The notes under the pieces: generated by a model
Seen by the model: the letters and a program-made list of their open reading frames with translations, nothing else
What the model was told of the DNA's origin: nothing
Databases searched by the model: none
Source: Candidatus Zixiibacteriota bacterium
GTDB lineage: Bacteria > Zixibacteria > MSB-5A5 > UBA10806 > 4484-95
Length of the DNA stretch: 32,019 nt
NCBI GenBank assembly: GCA_024231855.1
Contig: JAAEQD010000410.1
Span: 1 to 32,019, forward strand
Direction of reading: 5' to 3'
In this document: one piece after another, positions 27,101-32,019 of the stretch
Layout of the letters: each line of letters starts with the position of its first letter
Numbering within the stretch: position 1 is the stretch's first letter
Position numbers and translations under genes: made by a program

Positions 27101-27552
27101 TTGGTAACAACGGCTGTTACCACGCCGCAGTTTGAATGCCCCAATACAACCATAATAGGAGTACCGAGATGGTCGACCCCGTATTCGATCGAGCCTACTT
27201 CATCAACATCACAGACATTACCGGCAACCCTGATTATGAAAACATCGCCAACTCCCTGGTCGAATACCATCTCGGGCATTACCCGGGAATCCGAACAGGT
27301 AATTACCGTGGCAAATGGATGTTGCCCCCCAGTTGTCGTTTGATATCTGCGATCACCCAGAAGATTGGGATGTTGAGCCTGCTCTGAATAAAAACTCTTA
27401 TTACCTTCTTTGAGCAAACTATAAGCTTTATCGGGCGAAACACCTGGCCCGTCGCCGCTGGCCAGAACCGGGCTTAAAAAGGCCGATAACAGCAAATATA
27501 CTGCAATCGCAGGCAATAAACGCTTTAGTTTGATGAATGATTCCTGGTTCAT
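24163..27552 (-). CDS. Tandem beta-carbonic anhydrase / chemotaxis receptor fusion, receptor 3
   Basis: One 1129-residue frame carries a signal or anchor peptide (10-31), two beta-carbonic anhydrase domains (about 36-245 and 275-485), a Ser/Thr/His-rich linker (486-552), a transmembrane helix (554-577), and a full receptor: membrane helix (589-611), four-helix sensor (about 612-768), membrane helix (769-790), HAMP (about 791-845) and signalling domain with [20 protein letters not shown] (963-982). Both enzyme domains keep the zinc and catalytic residues: Cys86/Asp88/Arg90/His139/Cys142 and Cys323/Asp325/Arg327/His376/Cys379. Predicted topology puts the enzymes and the sensor in the periplasm. 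I chose ATG 27552 over 27570 because GGGGGAG then sits at ribosome-site distance, and the relic at 20603 aligns there. An internal start is likely at 25809. CheW follows after two bases. A role in CO2/bicarbonate or pH sensing is inference. Confidence 0.93.
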   Translation of the reverse strand: MNQESFIKLKRLLPAIAVYLLLSAFLSPVLASGDGPGVSPDKAYSLLKEGNKSFYSEQAQHPNLLGDRRYQTTTGGQHPFATVITCSDSRVMPEMVFDQGVGDVFIIRVAGNVCDVDEVGSIEYGVDHLGTPIMVVLGHSNCGVVTAVVTNAEVHGSIPPLVDNIIPAAEKTKHEHADLQGKDLVPYAVSNNVWQSIDDLFKSSPVTRERVSAGKLMVIGAVYHIEDGKIEWLGEHPEQTRLLSYSGGGHPTTSSDFVLEYHGEVEVANRLYAGPDANEAISLLQKGNSRYVNGSLLFDGQNQIRRKTSTEYGQHPFVTAIACSDSRVPVEYIFDQGIGDIFVIRVAGNVADVDEIGSIEYGVDHLETPLFLVLGHRNCEAVTAVVTDAELHGSIPPLVDNIKPAVEKTKHEHPGVPDMDLVPYAVENNVWQTIEDLLNNSPTSKARVEAGLLKIEGAVYDIETGLVQWLGPHPELNTILASISAGGGSHGGTAAVAVQETHETTTTSHEAVSTSHDAPSSHSSSSTSTQKAEHKERKAKERYAGATTRSGDSGIGMYLLWAAIIMAVLVGVYKLFGGALIMKFKLGTKIIGGYGIALALTVVIVIMGAMALSNIGGMIVNIAKVQIPLVEAINEIEIVAIEQELAATQYAFHEEEKYWDAFEEYGHEINEYFEKAEAIVKADEVLSETDMYRVLEDLVHQHNEFAKHCGQMHQAHIDGNEILVTEIANQIEVEGEVLVEHIDELLRRVEAQTDSVTHAAEAAEQRAITMNIVFGICAVVIGLIIGLVISRGITRPVNQAVEVAMKVAEGDLTSEPLNSKTVDEIGVLSRALDKMNISLAKIISTVGNNTEQLASATTEISSSSEQLSAGSKEQTNQTAQVSIAIEEMTATIVETSKNTAEAAEKAQEASAKSQEGGQLAEDTSRGMDEIVQSAGATAQNIATLSEKATAIGEIISVIDDIADQTNLLALNAAIEAARAGEQGRGFAVVADEVRKLAERTTKATKEVAETIKGIQTDVGTANTQMEEAGEIVNKGRELVEKTNISLTEIFTTIEGVQEMMRQIATATDEQSVAAEEISKNVENVNRISQESSTGTEQAASAAEQLNRQSEELRTLVGGFKLNNNVRVGA
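25807..25824 (-). promoter_or_regulatory. Internal ribosome-binding site and ATG inside the carbonic anhydrase-receptor fusion
   Basis: GGAGGAG (25818-25824) lies eight bases before an in-frame ATG (25809, residue 582) that begins [14 protein letters not shown], a typical receptor N-terminus. The 548-residue receptor could thus be made alone as well as fused. The bases between (CACTGATA) hold a TGA and a TAA in other frames, as expected if two overlapping genes once ended and began here. Confidence 0.7.
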
Positions 27553-27570
27553 AAGTAATTTCTCCCCCAT

Positions 27571-27941
27571 TTTTGAGACAGGTGCTATTGTATGTTCAAT
27601 AGCTTTTTATCGGAATTAAAATGCCGCCCTTAATTCAGGTAGTTATATTTGGAACAGTATAAAGCAACACTCTAATAGACTGTGTATATCGCTAAACGCA
27701 TTAATTAGTTAGTATAATAAATGTATCACTCAGGTGATAATCAAAAGGATAATATAAGATTAGCGACCTATTAGATCGATAAAATCAAAATAAGTACGCG
27801 ATTCCGCCAGGCATGACAACCCCAGGATTTAATGATACCTGCATAAAATCAGAGACTACTACTTCAATAACGAGCCGTTGTCGGTAAGATAACTACCTCG
27901 AATAAGCAATACCTGTTTAATATATGCAACCTATAACAAAA
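27571..27941. other. Intergenic region upstream of the fusion receptor
   Basis: About 370 AT-rich bases without a gene. It holds the weak sigma-28-like site and an inverted repeat (TATCAC at 27724-27729, GTGATA at 27734-27739) that could be an operator. I see nothing else. Confidence 0.5.
27607..27633 (-). promoter_or_regulatory. Weak candidate sigma-28 (FliA-type) promoter upstream of the fusion receptor
   Basis: On the minus strand TTAA, a 15-base spacer and TCCGATAA lie about 55 bases before the start of the fusion gene. The flagellar/chemotaxis consensus is TAAA-N15-GCCGATAA, so 9 or 10 of 12 positions agree. Chance is a real alternative in AT-rich DNA. Confidence 0.3.
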
Positions 27942-27970
27942 ATCCCGCCGGCTCATCGAACCCGCGGGAT
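27942..27970 (-). terminator. Orphan terminator of a lost fourth cheW unit
   Basis: ATCCCGC (27942-27948) pairs with GCGGGAT (27964-27970), followed on the minus strand by TTTTTGTT. The layout matches the terminators after the three cheW genes, but here only the last few codons of a cheW remain upstream. Confidence 0.78.
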
Positions 27971-27994
27971 AATAGGGATTAGAGAGATTTTCAT

Positions 27995-28012
27995 TTAACC
28001 GGCCGGCAGTTC
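27995..28012 (-). pseudogene. Last codons of a deleted fourth cheW
   Basis: GAACTGCCGGCCGGTTAA reads ELPAG-stop, the C-terminus shared by the three CheWs (ELPTG, ELPSG, ELPTG). The 25 bases after it resemble those after cheW copy 2 (TAAATGAAAATCTCTC against TAAATAAATCTCTC). The codon before Glu is Asn, preceded by a stop, so everything upstream has been replaced. Confidence 0.65.
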
Positions 28013-28069
28013 ATTTTAGCCTGGCTCGATAATCATTTGATTAACTGCAACAGGACAAATTGAAGGCTG

Positions 28070-28852
28070 CTACTTTGGGGGGGGGCCATTATTATTAAGG
28101 TAATCGCTTAAAAAAGTAATGTCAGCTTTATCAATAACGCCATCGTTATTACAATCGCCTCGTAATTCGGGCCAGGGAAATTTCGCTTCGCCTTTTAAAT
28201 AATTATCCAGAAGTTCAAGATCGCTGTTGTCGATTTTGAAATCGGCGTTGATATCACCGGGATACAAAAAGTGAACCTGGCTGAAATGAGCTTCGATTTC
28301 GTAAGTTCTCACTCCCATCGTATCACTTAGCCTGATCCCTTTACTGCGGGGATTGAAGCCTTCAATAAAGACATCATAGGTGTGTCCGCGAAGGGAATCG
28401 TCGCCGGCGGTGCACATTTTGAATTCTATTATTTTACATTGTTGTTCGCAATTAAGCGGGACATTGGATTTGCCGACCAGATCGGAAAATCCCAAAGCAC
28501 CCTGGCTGGTGAAACCATTTCTGTCCTGATGAGGCATTGGCTCCATCAAGTAGGCGCTGTCCCAACCCTTATCGAAACCTTCCGGCGGATTTTCATTTAC
28601 GAAAGGTTCGAATAACTCACCCCCGGGTCTTTCGCTGATAAATCTATCATCGGAAGACAAAGGAATATGCGCGGCGGCGGCGGACAGATCAGGATTACAC
28701 TTAAACCAAACGGGAACCGATTCATCACTGTCGATCCTGAACACCAGAGGGCCGCCGTCGGGTTGGCCGAACCAGAGTTCGCCATCCTGGCCAATTACTA
28801 TCGCCGGCAGAAGGATAATGGCCAATACTATTAAAAGATTATCGCGTTTCAT
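28070..28852 (-). CDS. Secreted protein with C-terminal type I dockerin repeats
   Basis: The frame runs to 29035, but the signal peptide (MKRDNLLIVLAIILLPAIVI) begins at ATG 28852, giving 260 residues. The middle (about 25-200) is an unrecognised beta-rich domain with WFGQPDGGPLVFRID and four Cys. Residues about 205-258 hold two dockerin-type calcium loops, DINADFKIDNSDLELL and DCNNDGVIDKADITFL, joined by a short linker. Dockerins bind cohesins in cellulosomes, but in this group of bacteria they are common on secreted proteins without an evident cohesin, and none is seen here. The 3' end contains a run of nine Gs on the plus strand, coding for three prolines. A damaged second copy lies at 31360-31766. 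Confidence 0.87.
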   Translation of the reverse strand: MKRDNLLIVLAIILLPAIVIGQDGELWFGQPDGGPLVFRIDSDESVPVWFKCNPDLSAAAAHIPLSSDDRFISERPGGELFEPFVNENPPEGFDKGWDSAYLMEPMPHQDRNGFTSQGALGFSDLVGKSNVPLNCEQQCKIIEFKMCTAGDDSLRGHTYDVFIEGFNPRSKGIRLSDTMGVRTYEIEAHFSQVHFLYPGDINADFKIDNSDLELLDNYLKGEAKFPWPELRGDCNNDGVIDKADITFLSDYLNNNGPPPK

Positions 28853-29104
28853 ATTCCAGCCTTTCCGCTTAATTAATTTCCTCAATTCTCGAACATAATA
28901 ATATAACAATTCACGCTCGGAAGCAATATCGATGTAGAAAAATATGCCGCGACTGGAATATCGAGCGTTTGATACTACCAATAGAAAAGGCGCCCATATG
29001 GACGCCTTTCCAGAATAAAGTAACGCTCCCCTCAAGAATTCTATTTCAGCATCAACATCCTTCTGGTAATCCGCTCGGAATCGGTGGAGACACGATAGAA
29101 ATAA
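28131..29104. repeat. Left copy of a duplicated dockerin / FlgD-tail segment
   Basis: Three blocks match the right copy at 31412-32019: 28131-28394 (two mismatches that I can count), 28861-28930 (one mismatch) and 28979-29104. Between the blocks the copies differ. The left copy keeps the full dockerin gene but only the tail of the gene upstream. Confidence 0.92.
28986..29009 (-). terminator. Rho-independent terminator after the FlgD-like tail, left copy
   Basis: AAAGGCG and CGCCTTT pair around a CATATG-containing loop, and the minus strand continues TTTTCTATT. The same hairpin recurs at 31901-31924 after the right copy. Confidence 0.85.
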
Positions 29105-29241
29105 AGTCCACTGGCAACTTCATTGCCGCTATCATCCATACCGTTCCAGATTACTGTCATATAGCCGGCCTGATGATCGGCGTCATAAAGCGTGTTTGCT
29201 TTCTGACCGAGAATATTGAATACATTCAGTTTGGCGTCGGC
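29041..29241 (-). pseudogene. C-terminal FlgD/Por-like sorting-tail fragment, gene body lost
   Basis: The 66 codons read ADAKLNVFNILGQK to SGLYFYRV and end RRMLMLK-stop, the pattern of FlgD-Ig-like C-terminal domains used as secretion/sorting tails in FCB-group bacteria. The usual beginning of the domain (a YPNPFN-like motif) is missing. The fragment starts with the codon right after the TAA of the PstS-like gene and in the same frame. The last 20 residues are identical to those at the right window edge. It is either a recombination scar or a tail reachable only by stop-codon readthrough. Confidence 0.8.
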
Positions 29242-29688
29242 TTACCATTCAGTTTTGCCGTCAACCCCAACGGCTTTAACTTTATCAGTTAACGATCCGA
29301 CGGCTATATAGCCGATCGCGCCCGGATTATCCGCTACATAAGCTATGACCTTGGCGTCATTGTTCAGTTCACTCGGCGGTTCACCATTGCCGGAAAATAC
29401 TCGCTTCTTCCAGTAATCTTTAACTTTCCTGACATTTCTGCCTAAAATCTTTTCACTGAAAGCTTCGCGGACCGCCGAATTCGATAGTTGGTCGATCGGT
29501 TCCAATTTTACGCCTTCAATATCCGCCATTCTCCCCATGAAAACCTTACTAACATCCATTGCCGTAACTTCGTCAAGAGAACTTGAAGGATTTACTACTA
29601 CCATTATGTCTATCGCCGTCGCTTGGGGGATAAATATGGCGAAGCATAGTATGCCGTATATTAATGCAATTACAGCGCGTCTCATCAT
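29242..29688 (-). CDS. Small PstS-like phosphate-binding protein
   Basis: The 148-residue exported protein has a signal peptide (MMRRAVIALIYGILCFAIF) and a single short periplasmic-binding-type domain. Family features are VSKVFMGRM near residue 47, PIDQLSNSAVREAF, DYWKKRVFSGNGEPP and the closing NPGAIGYIAVGSL. It is about half the length of classical PstS, matching a known class of short PstS-like proteins. GGAGGTG precedes two adjacent ATGs; the second (29685) has better spacing. It lies 52 bases after the porin-like gene and probably shares its transcript, suggesting uptake or binding of phosphate or another oxyanion. No ABC transporter genes are present. Confidence 0.85.
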   Translation of the reverse strand: MMRRAVIALIYGILCFAIFIPQATAIDIMVVVNPSSSLDEVTAMDVSKVFMGRMADIEGVKLEPIDQLSNSAVREAFSEKILGRNVRKVKDYWKKRVFSGNGEPPSELNNDAKVIAYVADNPGAIGYIAVGSLTDKVKAVGVDGKTEW

Positions 29689-29740
29689 CGCACCTCCATT
29701 TAAGTTAAAATAGCCTGACTATTATTATTCTATCGCTTCT

Positions 29741-30835
29741 TTAAAACGCGAAAGCGACGCTAACTGAAGTTAATCCCCACGTTCTTTCCGGAGGATCATC
29801 TTCGAGTGCCTCAGAATTCAACAATCCGGTTCCAGAAAGGAAATGATGTTCCAGCTTCACGACGACTTCAGTATTTAAAAACAAATTTGCGCCCAGACCT
29901 ATCTCGTTTTGATAATCAGTTTGGCCGGTTTCTTCCATTGTCTCCAGCAACAGGGTCGGTACGCTGGTTCTCTTCTGCGAAACATATCTTAAAACAGGCT
30001 GTATATTGTCATGGATGAAATAGCCGGCTTCAAGATATCCCCAATCGGTAGTAACATATTCATCTATACGGCCGGCTTCGCCGCGGATAAAAAATTTGTT
30101 ACCAATAGCTTCCATCGATATAATTCCCGCTTTTACTTCGATAGCCTCGTCGGCAACGAATCCGGTCATCTCATTTTGGAGATAGCTGAACATTAAGCTT
30201 GTCCCGGGAATTGGGAGATGCAGAGTGAAACGGCCTCCGATGAGGTTTTCAGAGCCTTCTTCGCCCAGGGATTCTTCCTCTTCTTCCTCTTCCTCTTCTT
30301 CCTCCTCAACTTCGACGTCAAATTGCACCTCGCCGGCATAGAAGTCCAGTCCAATACTCCAATCGGATGATAATTCGAATTTTGTAAACGCGCCGGCCCC
30401 AATGTAAGCCTCGAGTTCCTGTCCATATCCGGCCTGGGGCAAATAGTTGAACGGCTGTAAATATTTAACATCCATAGTCTCGGATTGGATTCCGAACGGC
30501 AGTTTCATCTTGCCGGCCCTGAACCCAAGGCCTCTGTTAATCCTGTACTCGGCGAATCCCCAGCCTATGCCGACGCCGCCTTTCTCCGCGGTCAATTGAC
30601 CTATAAAAGAAGTGTTTTCATTCATTTTATTGGTGAATGTAAGACCATAAACGAAGTCTCTTAAGTATCCATCAGTTGATTCCTCAGCTAAATACGAGTT
30701 GCCGGTGGTTGTAATATACCCCTGATGGCCAAAGCCGTTGATGGATATACCCGAGGCCGATACGCCGGGCGTTAATACCGCGGCAATGACTACTGTGAAG
30801 CATAAAACAACCAGGAGTTTATTAAGTGCCTTCAT
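29741..30835 (-). CDS. Porin-like outer-membrane beta-barrel protein
   Basis: ATG 30835 is preceded by GGGGGAATTC and starts a signal peptide (MKALNKLLVVLCFTVVIAAV); the longer frame to 30910 is rejected. The 364-residue mature part is made of alternating beta strands beginning INGFGHQGYITTTG and ends in a Phe (SVAFAF), as in BAM-assembled barrels. Phrases such as RAGKMKLPFGIQSE recall trimeric porins of the phosphate-selective type. A run of about 13 glutamates (30272-30307) sits between two strands and would form a strongly acidic loop. With the PstS-like gene downstream it may supply an anion or metal to the periplasm; the acidic loop argues rather for cation or calcium binding. Confidence 0.85.
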   Translation of the reverse strand: MKALNKLLVVLCFTVVIAAVLTPGVSASGISINGFGHQGYITTTGNSYLAEESTDGYLRDFVYGLTFTNKMNENTSFIGQLTAEKGGVGIGWGFAEYRINRGLGFRAGKMKLPFGIQSETMDVKYLQPFNYLPQAGYGQELEAYIGAGAFTKFELSSDWSIGLDFYAGEVQFDVEVEEEEEEEEEEEESLGEEGSENLIGGRFTLHLPIPGTSLMFSYLQNEMTGFVADEAIEVKAGIISMEAIGNKFFIRGEAGRIDEYVTTDWGYLEAGYFIHDNIQPVLRYVSQKRTSVPTLLLETMEETGQTDYQNEIGLGANLFLNTEVVVKLEHHFLSGTGLLNSEALEDDPPERTWGLTSVSVAFAF

Positions 30836-31359
30836 GAATTCCCCCTTCTCATAAGAAATGATTAAATCACTAAGTTTTCTGATATAAGTATCTAATTTTA
30901 CTGTCCCCAATTATACTCCTTTCTATGTTCATTTTCCGGTTTTATAGTCCTACCTTGCTAGATCAATCATGTTACGCCGCCCTTGTTAAATAGCTTTTAG
31001 CTAACTTTATGCCTTATTGTTTACTAACCATGTTTTGAATAAATGGCCCTTTTAACTAATGTTACTGTTAACATTACACTATAAACTTTGCTATTGTTAT
31101 CGGACCGATTAATAGGCGATTTATCCTCGGAGAGGAATAAAACTAATAGTTGTTTCAATGAAACATTAATAATATAAAGACCATATGGTCTTATTTATAA
31201 CTGGTTTACAGATAACTGGTTTACAATTAGCTAACAATAATTTAAACAAATTATTTGAAACAGTTCAAGTTCACATAGTGGAAGTGGGCATAAAATTCAT
31301 ATTGACAGAATGGTATACTTAATTAATAGCTTTATTGGAACATCAAGATAATTACATGA
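30836..31359. other. AT-rich intergenic region with palindromes and a short direct repeat
   Basis: This lies between the damaged dockerin copy and the porin-PstS operon, whose promoter should be within it. It has no gene. It holds two perfect palindromes (31151-31165, 31177-31192) and a 14-base direct repeat, ATAACTGGTTTACA, at 31197-31210 and 31212-31225. Confidence 0.6.
31151..31192. promoter_or_regulatory. Two adjacent perfect palindromes (possible operators)
   Basis: TGTTTCAATGAAACA (31151-31165) is a 7-1-7 inverted repeat, and AAGACCATATGGTCTT (31177-31192) is a 16-base palindrome. Their centres are about 26 bases apart. They are followed by a tandem 14-base repeat. Function unknown. 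Confidence 0.35.
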
Positions 31360-31766
31360 TCAGGGCTTGTTATTCTCAAGGTATTGCTCAAGAAATATAA
31401 CGTCCGCCTCATCAATAACGCCATCGTTATTACAATCGCCTCGTAATTCGGGCCAGGGAAATTTCGCTTCGCCTTTTAAATAATTCTCCAGAAGTTCAAG
31501 ATCGCTGTTGTCGATTTTGAAATCGGCGTTGATATCACCGGGATACAAAAAGTGAACCTGGCTGAAATGAGCTTCGATTTCGTAAGTTCTCACCCCCATC
31601 GTATCACTTAGCCTGATCCCTTTACTGCGGGGATTGAAGCCTTCAATAAAGACATCATAGGTGTGTCCGCGAAGGATTGGCCGAACCAAAGTTCGCCATC
31701 CTGGCCAATCACCATTACTGGGAGAAGTATCACAGCCAGCGCTATTAATAAATCTACGCGTTTCAT
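31360..31766 (-). pseudogene. Dockerin gene copy with internal deletion and frameshift
   Basis: The 5' part begins at ATG 31766 with MKRVDLLIALAVILLPVMVI and reads GQDGELWFGQ, as in the intact copy. It then jumps over about 370 bases to LRGHTYDVF, in a different frame. The first frame stops at 31608, while the dockerin part is open down to 31360 (ends LENNKP). The signal peptide therefore cannot be joined to the dockerin without frameshifting. The last 20 residues (EADVIFLEQYLENNKP) differ from the left copy, although the block before is almost identical at DNA level. Confidence 0.88.
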
Positions 31767-31900
31767 ATCCCGGTCTTTCCGCTTAATTAATTTCCTCAAT
31801 TCTCGAACATAATAATATAACAATTCACGCTCGGAAGTAATATCAGCCTGATTTATAATGATGCCACGGGGAACACCCGGCATTTTGCGCTAACAATAGA

Positions 31901-31924
31901 AAAGGCGCCCATATGGACGCCTTT
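31901..31924 (-). terminator. Rho-independent terminator after the FlgD-like tail, right copy
   Basis: Identical hairpin to 28986-29009, lying about 30 bases after the stop of the gene that enters from the right edge. Confidence 0.85.
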
Positions 31925-31955
31925 CCAGAATAAAGTAACGCTCCCCTCAAGAATT

Positions 31956-32018
31956 CTATTTCAGCATCAACATCCTTCTGGTAATCCGCTCGGAATCGGT
32001 GGAGACACGATAGAAATA
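31956..32018 (-). CDS. C-terminal end of a gene with a FlgD/Por-like tail, cut by window edge
   Basis: Only 20 codons and the TAG stop are inside the window, reading FYRVSTDSERI to MLMLK. They are identical to the end of the fragment at 29041-29241. The body of the gene lies to the right, and its function cannot be told from here. It is probably the intact parent of the left fragment. Confidence 0.7.
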   Translation of the reverse strand, partial: YFYRVSTDSERITRRMLMLK

Positions 32019-32019
32019 A

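Larger units (their letters stand above)
31412..32019. repeat. Right copy of the duplicated dockerin / FlgD-tail segment
   Basis: Blocks 31412-31675, 31775-31844 and 31894-32019 match the left copy. The match runs off the window, so the duplication may be longer. About 50 bases between the last two blocks (31845-31893) are clearly diverged from their left counterpart (28931-28978). Confidence 0.92.

Noticed and set aside
28853..29035. Upstream extension of the dockerin protein
   Set aside because: The added residues precede a clear signal peptide and correspond to the repeated promoter region; in the right copy the frame there differs.
31301..31330. Plus-strand promoter (TTGACA and TATACT)
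   Set aside because: The two boxes are only about six bases apart and no plus-strand gene follows.

Overview
The window reads like an accessory stretch of a Gram-negative genome of moderate GC. Every gene I can support lies on the minus strand. The outer-membrane secretin, two outer-membrane barrel proteins, type I dockerin repeats, a FlgD/Por-like C-terminal tail and several GspG-type pseudopilins suggest a member of the FCB group, possibly an uncultured lineage such as Zixibacteria. That placement is inference; no rRNA or tRNA gene is visible.

Region 1 (1-3869): a secreted subtilisin-like (S8) peptidase truncated by the left edge, and an EamA/DMT inner-membrane transporter. Region 2 (4025-16221): a compact, largely overlapping type IV pilus / type II secretion-like operon, in transcription order PilB/GspE ATPase, PilC/GspF, a pilin, a GspG-like pseudopilin, three progressively longer GspG-based pseudopilins with adhesin-like tips, a PilM-PilN fusion, PilO, PilP and the PilQ secretin. 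PilT, prepilin peptidase and PilY1 are not in the window.

Region 3 (16455-28012): a chemosensory array built from repeated units of [receptor][CheW][GC-rich terminator]. Three units are intact. Unit 1 also carries an outer-membrane barrel protein. Unit 2 has a receptor with a CZB-like zinc site. Unit 3 is a remarkable in-frame fusion of a signal peptide, two beta-carbonic anhydrase domains, a transmembrane helix and a complete methyl-accepting chemotaxis receptor. Around them lie decayed pieces of the same parts: a frameshifted carbonic anhydrase, the 3' end of a second barrel gene, and the last codons plus terminator of a fourth cheW. The arrangement suggests repeated duplication, gene conversion and loss in a locus that may sense CO2/bicarbonate or a carbonic anhydrase product at the cell envelope.

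Region 4 (28070-32019): a secreted dockerin protein, a barrel/porin protein and a small PstS-like phosphate-binding protein, flanked by two copies of a duplicated segment. The right copy of the dockerin gene has an internal deletion and frameshift. The left copy of the upstream gene is reduced to a FlgD-like tail lying in frame directly after the stop codon of the PstS-like gene.

The strongest candidate for an undescribed system is the carbonic anhydrase-chemoreceptor fusion with its porin and CheW neighbours. The second is the ladder of modular pseudopilins.
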